64,000 bases of DNA from Lomentospora prolificans (Eukaryota; Ascomycota; Sordariomycetes; Microascales; Microascaceae), in contig JARFXM010000004.1 of NCBI GenBank assembly GCA_029532625.1, forward strand, positions 4,216,001 to 4,280,000, given 5' to 3'. Positions within the stretch are counted from its first letter, which is position 1; each line of letters begins with the position of its first letter. Below are positions 1 through 10,780 of this stretch, piece after piece. The position numbers and the translations under genes were made by a program. Below the pieces are notes generated by a model. That model saw only the letters and a list, made by a program, of their open reading frames with translations, searched no databases and was not told the DNA's origin.

Positions 1-878
1 CAGGAGGAAACCTGACTCAAGCGCTCGGAGGCCGATTTTACTCTCCCTGATGACCTGACCCAAGGCTCGGCCACTCCCGGTGACCAACTGTCTTCTCTCT
101 CAAAACCCTCAAGCCTCGGCTCCAGGATTTCCCCGACAGTTTCTTTGTGGCCCGAGTCCCCTCCTCTTCTTCCATTCTCATAGTCCCGTGGTGGGAGAGA
201 CGTCATGGGATTCCTTACGAATTATTGTTTTTTGTCACTCCGATAGTTTTTATAGTAACATTCCAAATGTTTTCCTGGTATTCCTTAGCTTGGTCTTTTG
301 TCTACTTGTGATTCGCTACCGCTTCTCTCGTGTACGCCGAAGAAGAAAAAGCATAGACCTGATGCATCAGAGCGCGGTGTCAAAATTCCTATAGACCTGA
401 CTACTCTTTAGAACCCAAGAGAGAAAACCACCCCATCCGCCTAATGTGCACTTTTGAAAGCCAAAGTGAACTTGTAAACCTTTTTATATATTTACAGTAA
501 AATCAATGTTATACGCATCCTATCACCCTACCATCGCCGAGACCCGTCTTGGGTTCCGCAGGTTCTCATTCGGAGGCACCAGCGCTCACGCTAACCCTTC
601 ACAGCGTCTTTGGAACAGATGATGATGACCCGCTGAACTCGTTAATGCACCGGACACCAGACCATCTCCTAGGCTATCTCTCTCCCGTCGCGGGGAGCTC
701 TTCTCCCTTGCAGTCCTGTTCGTCCTGAATCTTCCTCGCCTGTGATCCAACAGACTTGTTCACGTTGAGCTTCATGGCTTGTTAAAGGGCGGATCTCGAA
801 CCTCGTCGTCATTCATGCAATGCATCTGTGGATCTACCGCGAACGCTGATATTGTTCTTCACGCACGGGCCGAGGAAA
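1..878. other. Window-edge region without a supported gene
   Basis: No reading frame here has a recognisable domain. The first ~50 bases stay open in one forward frame up to a stop near base 51 and could be the 3' end of a gene cut by the window edge, but that is too short to judge. A GTG-initiated 104-codon frame at 80-394 has a hydrophobic stretch but no ATG and no known motif. Bases 480-520 are AT-rich and may be the 3' flank of the upstream gene or of LAS17, which ends at 879 on the other strand. Confidence 0.4.
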
Positions 879-2858
879 TCACCAATCATCATCGTCATCC
901 TCATCATCTGTAGAAACCAGTTAGCATACAAGGCAGAAAAGACGAAAATTGGAAGGTGCAATAACATACCACTCTTACTGACTTTCTCCTTCCTCTTCTG
1001 TAGAGCAGCGGCCAGGGCGTCAGCCATGCTACCATTCGCTCCAGAGGGCGCCACGCCAGCAGGAGGAAGACCGCTACCATGGGGCCCGGTATCCCCACCG
1101 CCGCTGCCCACAGCAGCGCCGCTTCTGTCGCGGATCTGGGACCTATCGACCTTCTTGAGTCCACTTACTCCTCCAGCCTTGTGGATGCTGTCGAGGAGAC
1201 CGGCCCGGGAAGGATCCGAGGGCAAGCTGGGCACGCCAGAGGAGTAGCCCGAGTCCCGGTTGGGCATGGGCGGGGGCGGAGGTGCAGGAGGCCCACCTGC
1301 AGTTGGGAGCGGGGGAGGTGGGGGGAGGAGCGGGGATTCCGGCTGGTGGTGGAGGAGGGGGAGCGGGCGGAGCGCTGGACGAGGGAAGCGGGGGTGGTGC
1401 TGGAGGGGCGCTCGCAGAAGGCAGAGGAGGCGCCGCGGGTGGCGGGGGAACGGGACGAGGGCTTGGAGGTGGAGGTGCGTGTGCAGGTGCGCTCGAGGTC
1501 GGCGGCAATTTGGGGGGTAGCGGAGGCGGAGCAGCGGATATCGGCGGCGGGAGGGAGTGCACAGGCTCCCGAGAGGGCGGCGGCGGCGGAGGCACGGGCC
1601 CACGGCTGGGCGGAGGAGGCACAGGTCTACCACCAGGCAACGGAGGAGCGGAGCTAGGTGGGTTAAGCGCGGTCTTGGGCGGCCGTGGAGGCGGCGGAGG
1701 AGCAGGTCCAGAAGCTGCCGGTACCGGCCTAGAAGAGTTCGAATTGACAAACTTTCCGGCATCGGGCAATGGAGGCGGGGCGTTGAATCTGGGACGGGGA
1801 GGAGCCGGTGGCTCGCTGGGAGGGGAAGGAGGCCGTGCCGCGGATTCTGTCCGAACGCCCGAACGTCTTGCCGGAGGTGGCGCAGGGGGGAGACCCCGGC
1901 GAGGGGTCGGGTTGGAAGCGGGGAGCTCGGCTCGGGGTGTCGAGGTGTCAGACGGAGCTGGAGGTGGTGGCGGTGGCCTCGGGTGGCCGTTGACAGCGCT
2001 GGGGGGGAGGCATTTTGTTTATGGCGTTGGTTCTGCTGCTCCTCGCGAAGGAAGTCGACAATGAATTCTTGATTGTCCTTGATGAAGTCGTCTGTTAAAC
2101 CCTTGGACCTAAGATCGTGGCCAAAGTTCTCTCGCCACCTCGGATCGAATGCATTGAGTAGCGCAAATTCGTCCATTTTTGACACGTCACTAGTGCTACC
2201 AGACGATAGGCGTGACTGATGACTCTGCGAGGCGGATAACGTCGCGCCAGGCGAATCGGGTGGGGTAGGCGCCGAGGAATGACGATGACCACCAAAGATA
2301 CCACCAAGACCGAGGAAACCATGCTTGTGGGTGGGCTGGCCGTTGCCGCCGAAGGGGGTAGCTTTGGTAGCCCTGCTCGCGTGCTTCTCTCGGTGCTGCA
2401 TCTTCTTGAGGAAGAGGGCAGCCTCTTTCTCGTCGACAAAAGAAAGGCCGGCGAGGCAGTCTTCGATCTCGAAGCTATGAAAGAAGGTGCGATCTTGGTT
2501 GTAGGTCCATGTGTCGAAGATCTCCTGGTCCCAAATTACTCCCCGGTTCGCCGGCTATTCAATCGCAGTGTCAGTATATCATGGCTCACGAGAGCTGCTG
2601 CTGACCGGATTAAGGGGGCATGTATGGGAAATGGAAACAATGACTTACCGAAATGTCAACCATCTTGAGCCAATACGTGTTGCCAACTAGGTCGTTTGCG
2701 AGCACAACGGCGCCTTGTAACCCTGTATATGTCCATTTCGATCGGTTGGGGTAAGCGACATAGAGTCTGGCGACACCTACGGCCTGGATCTTATTGCTCT
2801 GCTTGGGCACGACCCTCTTCACCGTCGCCTTGTCGTCTTCGTTGAGGATGGACACCAT
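879..2858 (-). CDS. las17: LAS17/WASP-family actin nucleation-promoting factor
   Basis: This is the Wiskott-Aldrich syndrome protein homologue that activates the Arp2/3 complex at endocytic actin patches. Exons are 2858-2649, 2554-979 and 907-879, with donors GTAAGT and GTAAGA; together they give about 604 residues. Residues 1 to ~110 are a WH1/EVH1 domain (ARLYVAYPNRSKWTYTG, then NRGVIWDQEIFDTW). A conserved fungal segment ending KDNQEFIVDFLREEQ follows. Next come ~230 residues of proline-rich SH3/profilin ligand, a WH2 actin-binding motif (LLDSIHKAGGVSGLKKV), a second short helix (MADALAAALQKRKEKV) and, in the 29-base last exon, the Arp2/3-binding acid tail NDEDDDDW. Oddity: the polyproline frame is one base out of register with both flanks. 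It is entered at a C7 run (2001-2007) and left at a C6 run (1320-1325), so two opposite one-base errors or mutations are needed to read the whole protein. Domain identity is certain; the exact sequence between the two runs is not. Confidence 0.93.
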
Positions 2859-4541
2859 CTCGGCGGTCGCAGGGGGAGAGCGGAACTCAGTGCGTCAACG
2901 CTCCTGGTAGGCAATTCGCAGGCCAAGTTCGATCGTAAGGATTTGGTGGTGAGCAGAAGGAAAGAGTCGACGATCGCGCCTAGCTGGTAGTGTTCAAGGC
3001 GAATGGGGGAGTCGAAGCTGAGAGGAAGCCGACTGTTGGAAGAATGAGGAGGTCGGGCGGCGAAGAATGTAGGTTCGGCCGGAGGAAAGAGAACGAGAAA
3101 GAAAGACAAAGCTAGGGCGGTTGTCTACGACGTGCGTGGCAGCCGCAATCAATAAGGGGAGAGCGGCGCTCGATATGGCCGCCGACAACGGTGGTGGCGC
3201 TTATTTCACGGCGGCTGTTGCTGGTTGAGCTGATGTAGATGCTGATGCAAGGCTCTTCGTCATTTCCCCCCCGCGTTTGGCTTGGGAAACTTGTTGGGGT
3301 TTTGGAACGAACGAATCTAGAAGGAAAAAAAATTGGATAATGGATGGGCAAGGATAGATAGACACAAGTCGATGGGCCTGGTGTTAAACTCGGAACTTTC
3401 GGAGTCCGGCACCCGATTTTGCTCAGGGGGGCTCAAAGAGAGCGCAGCTAGGGACCTTGACGCGTGGAATTCGGTGAGGTTTGTGATGTGAGGTTCAAGA
3501 GAGGAGGGGCTGGGTGGGTAGGATAATTGGATGAATCGAACCGCAAGAGATGAGCTAGGTGGAAAAGCGAGCTGCACTGGGCGAGCGAGATCTAGAAAGA
3601 CGAAGAAACCTGCCTGCCTATGTGTGCCCCAGTCCAAGTAAGCTTTAAACCGTCGCCAGGATGCAGTGGAGCGAAACAGTGCTGGGCCAAAAACTAACGA
3701 AAGAAGAGTCCAGTGCTAACCGGCTGCAGGCATCAAATTCCAGCTTCCAAAAGGGAAGGCGAAAATGGGAGCTCGCGCCAGATCGAACGCAGCTGTCGAT
3801 GGACCACGACTCCAGTCCAAGAATCGTCTTCCCTGGGCAGTCGAGCCTTGGCAGCAGAGTCCCTGTTTGGATGCAACTAATATTGTCCACGCTGGCTATT
3901 GAAAAAAGGTAATCGGTACATCTGAGATTTGCCATCTGCGCGCCAGCAGAGAGCGCCTCAACTTGCAGCAAGCGGAACGGGATCGAATACACGTATCGGT
4001 TAAGCCATGCCACCGAAGGACAGTGCGGCACTGTTCTGTAAACTGGCGGCCTCCCTCAAAATCGGTTGCTACCTAATAGTATTACAATGTAATAGAATAC
4101 GCCAGCCAGTGGTGCGAGTGCACAGTGGTGAGCCAGCAATGATTTGATCATTGAGAGCAATCCCACTTGTAATGGATCATTTATGGTACCAGTACCCCTC
4201 ATGGGCTTGCTCCAGCTGTGTCTTACCCAGTGCTCTCGATCTTCAATCAGGCCTGCACTCAACCATTATTACCAGAGCGCCGGTCTTGCGTTAAGTTGCG
4301 TCATCGTCTTCGACTCCTACACGGAACACGAAGAAGCCGTCTATTATTACAGTCGACACTAAAGTGGAACCATGTCGTCGATTAAATGGCTACCCCTGGC
4401 CACAACATTGTTGAGAAAGGACATCTTGGCAAAACGCATTTCGAGGCCTTATGAGATGTTCAGAATGCACTAGGGCCCAAAATTCTAGAAACATCCCCCC
4501 CCATGTTCAGGCAGCTAAAGATTACAACCATCTCCCTGCGT
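2859..4541. other. LAS17 upstream region and intergenic space
   Basis: There are ~1.7 kb between the LAS17 start codon and the 3' end of the next minus-strand gene. The LAS17-proximal 300 bases are purine-rich on the plus strand, so pyrimidine-rich on the gene's own strand, as in many fungal promoters and 5' leaders. Open frames here (for example 3317-3637 and 3645-4031, minus) show no recognisable domain or convincing start context. I see no RNA gene or repeat. Confidence 0.5.
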
Positions 4542-4847
4542 CTATTTCTGGTTCCACTCCGCCGCCTTCGCTCGTCGCTCTTCTTTGGTGCCCTCTTCAG
4601 GGACATCGAGATCCTTGTGAATGGCTGGCCCCGGGGTCGCGTGGTACACTGAGAAGTCTGAGCTAATGTCCTGGGGCTCCGGCTGGACGCGGAACTCGCC
4701 TTCCTGCGACGGCTTCGCTTGCTGCTGCTGGTTCGACTGCTGACCTTTCTGTCCCTGCAAATCGTTAGATAAATCCGTAAATGACTGTTTCCTTTCCAGT
4801 GAGCGCAGTACCTCGTTCTTCTGGCTGTCGCCGCCAAGGGCGTGGAA

Positions 4848-4879
<32 letters not shown>

Positions 4880-4947
4880 TTTGTGTTAGTCTCAAGTGCT
4901 GGCATCTCGACACGCAAGATCCCCAGGCTGCAACTTACGGAGGACAT
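4542..4947 (-). CDS. Small NQ-rich conserved-looking protein, function unknown
   Basis: The gene model has three exons: 4947-4939 (just Met-Ser-Ser), 4877-4812 and 4754-4542, giving 95 residues. The first intron has a GTAAGT donor and a textbook CTAAC branch point 7 bases before the acceptor. The second is 57 bases with donor GTACTG and CTAAC 10 bases before the acceptor. The mature protein begins MSS followed by five Asn-Gln repeats, then FHALGGDSQKNE, a Gln-rich stretch, and a charged C-terminus ending KEERRAKAAEWNQK. No signal peptide, membrane segment or known domain is visible. Because 57 is divisible by three and the intron has no stop, retaining it simply adds 19 residues, so two protein forms are possible. 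I do not recognise the family. Confidence 0.6.
4848..4877 (-). repeat. Hexanucleotide microsatellite (AACCAG)5 encoding (Asn-Gln)5
   Basis: Five exact tandem copies of AACCAG on the minus strand start at the first base of exon 2 of the small NQ-rich gene. Copy-number changes keep the frame, so length variants would be tolerated. Confidence 0.9.
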
Positions 4948-6155
4948 GTTTAATGTATCTTAAGAGGAAGGAATTGAAGTACGGGTGTTTTTTTGGTTGT
5001 TTTCTTCTTTTGATGTTCGAAGTAAAGGTTTGAAACCACAACATTAACCTCTCTGGTTCTCAAGGAAGGCGCAACATCTTATAGACTTTCAGGATTGAGC
5101 TTTTCCAACCGATGACGTCGACCATCCTACACGGCTACCCACCACACGATTCTCATCCCACATAAACGGGGCCGTTGATCAAGGATCATAATGACACATT
5201 CTAATCCTCCTCCACGGAAACACAGGGTGGCGACCACCTCTTCAGATTGGTCGCCCTGTGCCGTGATAGCCCATTGTGTAATACCCGCTTCTGCGTTTGC
5301 CTGGTCATCCGACGCGGCCATGCTCCAATAGCGTCTCCGTGTGCCTGAGGGCCTAAATCCAGCTGTTCTGAATTCTGGCGCCTAGATCTCCTCGAGATCT
5401 CCCGTTTCGACTTCGGACTGTTGATTCCGACTTGGTGGTGAGAGCTTTTCTTTTTTTTTTTTTCTTTAGGGCGAGACCGACCGAGCATAATAGTAGGCAC
5501 AAGGAACGGTCATCATAAAGCAAATAAATGATATGCCTATCGTTAGCTTTAACTCAGCCAACTGTATATTTGAGTACACCATCCGAAGCCATCTTGGCGA
5601 TACAGACGACCTTAGAATCAAGGGTTTCCCCTCAGTCCGATTAAGAGCCAAGAAACCCCACCACACCATAAGAATCCTTGTCATACTTCGAATATGGCCT
5701 GGCAACGGTTTGGCCCATGATGTTTTGTAAATGGGACCCCTCTCTTCTCGGCTCGTGAGACCGTCGTCCCTGTAGCTAAGATATATATCAATGAAAAGAT
5801 GGTGGCCGTAGCTCTTTCTTCTGAAAGGAGGGAAAGCCCGTAGTCCTTCTTTCCTTCCTTCGTCAATCGTTATTATAAAGGTAAGAATACAAAAGATGAG
5901 GGCAATAAGAATTATATCAATAAGTTTCCGGCTCTTGGTTGGAACTCTATCCTCATCGACATTCCGACCAAGACGAGCAGATACATCACTATCCTCATCC
6001 CACAACAGCCGGGGCAACATCGGCTCGCGTGGTGAAAGTGACTATTTCAGACATACCGAAGGCACAACATTGGCCAATCCCACAGCCTTTTCAGGTATGA
6101 CGGTTGATGCGGCACCATATAGGCTTTGGACACTAATTAGATTCGCCATCCAGCA
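4948..6155. other. AT-rich gene-free block upstream of the rid-like gene
   Basis: Between about 5450 and 6150 the base composition becomes visibly AT- and TpA-rich compared with the GC-rich genes around it, starting with a T-tract near 5451-5463. A 184-codon minus-strand frame (5466-6020) and a 150-codon plus-strand frame (5896-6348) are open but show no known domain. The composition fits an old RIP-mutated repeat, but no transposase or reverse-transcriptase motif can be read, so this is an inference. The part nearest 6155 would also hold the promoter of the methyltransferase gene. Confidence 0.45.
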
Positions 6156-8345
6156 ATGGGCCATTTCCCAGGGTCCAGCCCAATCAACTGCTGGGTCCTC
6201 GAGGACGATGAAGACGATCAAGAACTATCCGTCCAAGATGCCGAAGTCTTTGAGATTTCCCGACGGCTCTGGGAAATTCGTAATTCTCGAGGTCAGAGGC
6301 CGCCCCGAACACCAATATTTAACGTGGATGATGAGGAGGATGTCCTAGAGTTAGAAGGCTTGGTTGAGAATGAGATTTTCGACCTTACGCAGGACGACGA
6401 AGCCCCGGATATAAGCCCATGGATACGGAGAAACCAAGACATCAGTACCATCGGCCTCCGTCTCAGCCATGCCACATGGAAGGGCATGGATATGAAAGAG
6501 GGCGTTGTCGTCCAAATCAACCTCCAGCCAAATCACCCACTTCGATACCGGTATATCAAGATCAAGTCTCTCTACCAGCCAATGGGCTCACAAGCGGGGC
6601 AGACCATCATTCGTGGAGTTCCGTACATCAAAAGTCGGCACATGGGCGGTCTCCTTAAGTGGCGCCGACGGGAAGTTGCTGCAGTGTACGATGTGGATCG
6701 CGATGACCCGAGAGACCCAGACATCCAGGCCTTGGTCGAAGTTCCCGTTTCAGAAGTGACAGCCACTCGGCGTTTGATTACGACTAACGCCCCGTATCCA
6801 GAACATAACGAGAGCGGGGTGCTCGTTTGCAGATGGAAGCATATCAGGTACTGGCCAAGCGGCAAGTTTCGGGAGGCGGCGCGGACTAGCATGCACCTCG
6901 ACTACGAAGCCTGCGTGATAAGCATCCTCCCTATCGAAGCAGATGAGCCGTATCGAGTTTCCCGAGAAGATTTACGGATGCGCTGGAGAGGTGAATGGGT
7001 ACCCGGGGGTGCACATAATCCTAGGCAGGGGAGCTCGGAAACGACACCCATCGCTCTGGACGAGCCAACAGCTTCACCACAAAGCAGCCCATTCGAGATG
7101 GCGGCCCGTACAAGAACACGGTATGAGGAACAGAAATATACCTTCTTTGACACTTTCTCGGGTGCTGGAGGAGCATCGCGAGGGGCGGTCAAGGCCGGAT
7201 TATACCCAAAGTTCGCGGTAGACCACTGGGACGCAGCGTGCGAGACTTACAGGCGAAACTTTCCGTCCACACAGGTCTTTCAGCAAAGCGTTGCCGAATT
7301 CATCGAGGCCACCGCTCATCGTGTATTGGTATCCGACATATGCCACTTTTCTCCGCCATGCCAGGTCTTTTCGCCAGCCCACACAATTCCCAACGAGGCA
7401 AAGGACGAGGCAAACCTAGCGGCCCTCTTTGGCTGCGAGATCGTGCTTAAGAAAATTAGACCTCGAATTTTCACCTTAGAACAGACCTTCGGATTGATGA
7501 TGGTTCGATTTGCGCCCTACTTCAATCACCTGATCAACACATTCACCATGTATGGATATTCCGTTCGATGGAAGGTGGTCGCGCTTGCGAATTAGGGATT
7601 GCCAGCGTTGAGAAAGCGTTTGATCATGATCGGTGCCGGGCCGGGGGAGTGTCTGCCCCCTTTCCCGGAGCCTTCTCATTCGCCTGAAGGAGGTAACTCG
7701 AAGCCGTATGTCACGGCCAGACAAGCTCTTGACCGGATAAGGGCTAGACGAGGTGTAGATCCTCTCCATAACCCGCGAGATATGCGTCGGGCGAACTATC
7801 GCCCATGGGATGGGAACCAAATCCTTCCTCGATGCATCACTACTTCTGGTGGTCAAAACTACCACTTTAGCGGCAAAAGGGATCTAACCCTACGAGAATT
7901 CGCAACGCTTCAAGGCTTCCCGGTTTATCATGTCTTTAAGGCGCCTTATATCAAGAAGCAGATTGGCAATGCGTTCCCACCTGTCGTCGCAGAGCACTTG
8001 TATCGTCACATCGAAAAGTGTTTGTTGCAGGACGACGGCATCCTACCTCGAGACCAGCAACCAGACGTCGCAAGCCAAACAGATCATGCGGTAGTAATCG
8101 AGGATGGGGGCGACCTCGCTATAGATTTGGAAGAGGTTGTAGACATCAGCTCGGACGAAGCCTCTGATGCAGAAACTCTCCTGGCGGAGGTGGTCGACAG
8201 TTACGTCTTTGCAGCCGCTCCGTTTGTAGACGCGTTGGAGGCGACTGGAGCTGAAATCGTCGATCTCTCTGCGGCTGACGGTTATGACTCCGATGTAACG
8301 CTGGGCCACCCGGAAGTGCTTTATGATGACGATGACGATCCATAG
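6156..8345 (+). pseudogene. rid: RID/Masc1-like cytosine DNA methyltransferase with an internal TAG stop
   Basis: Read through the stop, this is a 729-codon single-exon frame of the fungal RID/Masc1 family, the putative C5-methyltransferases needed for RIP in Neurospora and MIP in Ascobolus. The N-terminal ~300 residues are acidic, then BAH-like in character. The catalytic half has motif I (FDTFSGAGGASRG, ~331-343), motif IV (PPCQ with the nucleophile Cys, ~399-402) and motif VI as EQT (~440), the known variant of this family in place of ENV. Motif VIII follows (GLPALRKRL, directly after the stop), then motif IX (LTLREFATLQGFP, ~577) and motif X (IGNAFPP, ~601). Codon 480 (7593-7595) is TAG just before GLPALRKRL, where the family normally has an aromatic or polar residue. 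Everything downstream stays in frame to 8345. No intron can remove the stop in frame. The truncated 479-residue product would lack motifs VIII-X and be inactive. A sequencing error or a recent loss are both possible. Confidence 0.85.
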
Positions 8346-10780
8346 GAGTCGCAGTCGTCAACCAAGGGCTATGGTGCGGACGAGACCAAAGTCCTAATAG
8401 TCGACGCGAACATTGGCTGAGCAAGGGACCACTGGCAGTGAACGCGAGGGCCGGAAATTAATTTTTTGCCTTTTTTCTTTTGCTGGCTAGAGTTAGTTAC
8501 CTGCGTTAAGCCCCTAAAAAGGTGGCGGCCGCAGTTGGGGAGTTTGCTTTTGTGTGTCCGGAATGTTATTACTGGTTTGCTCTGCGTCTTCCCGGTAATA
8601 GTAGTGTCCCACGAACTAGGCAAGCGGGTTTCAACAAACAATCCACCTCCATCACAGAATGGCTCCATATCCTTATCAAACGCCAACGCCAGCCGGCGCC
8701 AAGGTCTGTCCGACCCCTCTGGGTTGTCAATCAGGGACGTTGTGCTGCACAACATGACGGGATATGCGCTTACTGTATCGGCTGAAAATGTGACGGCATT
8801 GGTAGGAGATACGCCAGCACATAAAAAAAAGAAAAGTGAGTTTCGACGATGGACACGGTGATCTCAGTTAAAATGAGGACTTGCCAATTCCACTTGCCTC
8901 CCCTGATTGTGACATTGGATGGATCGACGGGTTACTTGGACGAAGGATGGGTGAGCTTTTTTTTATGTTTGATTTTTTTTTTTACCGCCGTTCTCCTGTC
9001 CCGTCTAGATTCTGGGCGTATCACCAACAAAGGGAAAATCATGCCCTTAAACGGCAGGGATATTCCGATGATTGAGTTTCCAGCTCGGAAGAACCAAGCC
9101 AGGGATGGACTAATATGATTAGTTTGGGCTGGTGAACGAGAGAAGCAGGACGACCCAGAGCGCCTACGAGTAGCTGGTAATGGCGTCTTAGGGGTGATCT
9201 TCTTTCCGGTGGCAGCCGATTTATTTGGCGGCTAGCAACCTCGAGTCACTTTGCTCCGTTTGATCCGGCCCCGCCCCTTAAGTGGAAGGAAGTGGGAGCT
9301 GTCACAGTTGAGTCCCAACCTACCTTAAGCCACTCCCATCGTTCCTGCCCGCGCCATCCTGCGGCTGGCGGTGGGCGGTGGACGGTGGGCGGGACTGGGC
9401 TTGAGTGGGCTATCATGGGTGTTGAGTGGGGGGGGCACGAGACCTGTTTGCTCGGATGGCATCATGTGTATTTTGGTGGCTTCATCTCGCCTGTCCATAT
9501 CCAGTCACTCTGCATCGCTACTCTATACTTTTTTTCTTCCCGGCCTGCATCTAGCCAGTAGGAACTTCTTGTTTTAATCCCCTTAGGAGTAAGGCGTTTC
9601 CCCTCCGCTCCCCAAAGCCAGCTGTCGTTTGCAAAATCTCCTGGTACCGGATCATCCCGGTTATGTCCCCTATTGCATGAGATTTATGACCAGACTTGGA
9701 AACAGAAGAGGCTCCTGCTCCCTGGAGGTACTCGGGTATTATTATCGTGCTTGGTTGTTTCGCCAGCCCAACCCGCTCGAGCTGGTGCAGGTTTTAGTAC
9801 GAAGTAGTATCCCACCCCAGCCTGAACATCCCACTCCGGTCTCCCCATCACCGGCTCTCACCCAGACAGATCGATGTACGGACTTGCGGAAACGAAAGTC
9901 AGCTAGCTCACTGGTTATTCGCGAACAGAGCTTAGCGTGAGGGAAACAAAGCCTACGATTTGAGTGAAATGTCTCCGCTTGAGCGAATCACTCTTTTGGG
10001 TTTTGCCAAGTACGACTCTCCCAAGTGGTTGGGATCTGTTGGCGCGGGCAAAAAACGGCTTTGACGTAGTTCCCAAGTAATGGTATTAGCTGCCTGCCCA
10101 CTCGCTCAGCATCCGTCCGTCTCTCGTTCGGCCCAGTACTGTCTCACCCGGTTCTTGGGCCCTTGTAAATCTCAGCCGGACACAGAGCCTGGAAAAAAGG
10201 CGATCAAAAGTATATGGTACGGTCCGGACAACAGACTTAAATACCCTCGCCGCGATACCAATCTCTCATCCTCCAGACACCCCCCCCCCTTCTCAACCCT
10301 TCAGAACCACAGAATCTCACATCTCACTTGTGACTCGCTCTTGCGCGGCTTTCCCTCCTGTCCACCCTTCCATTACACTGACAAACCATCATCGATTTCA
10401 CATCAGCCCTGGTTCCAAGTAGACTCAGAACCATCCTTTCGCCTCCTCTCCTCAAGCCATTTTATTCAGGCGGGCAAGATCGCTCCGATCAGGGCACTTG
10501 ATCGTCCCCACTAGGAGCGGCCTTCTCGTCGCTCGTTTCGGACCCATCTTGTTTAAGAAGTGGCCCATGCCCGCGCCTCGACCGAAGCCCGGGGACTCGC
10601 TGAACCCATTGTGCTTCCACTAGCTTTCCGAGCCGGCGATGACGATGCACGGCGTTGCCAATATTTTATGACATCCGCTTGCGTTCGCACCCATTTCTTC
10701 TTTTCTTCTTTTTTTAGCCCGGGTTCTTTTTAGGGTTTGCTTTGCTCTGTGCGGTTTTACGTCTTTGATGCGAGGGAAAC
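8346..10780. other. Intergenic region and RBR-gene promoter, with a possible small gene at 8.47-9.12 kb
   Basis: Forward open segments at ~8640-8840, ~8877-8950 and ~9008-9118 are bounded by plausible splice signals (GTGAGT near 8835, GTGAGC near 8950, acceptor TAG at ~9009). They could be exons of an unrecognised small gene, but no domain is readable. Bases 9365-9400 carry imperfect GTGGGCG-type tandem copies. From ~10,080 the sequence is CT-rich with a C-tract near 10,280, as expected for the promoter and leader of the gene starting at 10,781. Confidence 0.4.

Noticed and set aside
1282..2064. 260-codon Gly-rich plus-strand frame
   Set aside because: It is the antisense of the LAS17 polyproline region; Gly-rich antisense of CCN codons is expected.
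7550..7595. The TAG in the rid-like gene as the acceptor of an intron starting at GTATGG
   Set aside because: The interval is 46 bases, not divisible by three, so removal shifts the frame, and it would delete the conserved GYSVRW segment of the methyltransferase. The closer GT (7575) leaves only ~20 bases.
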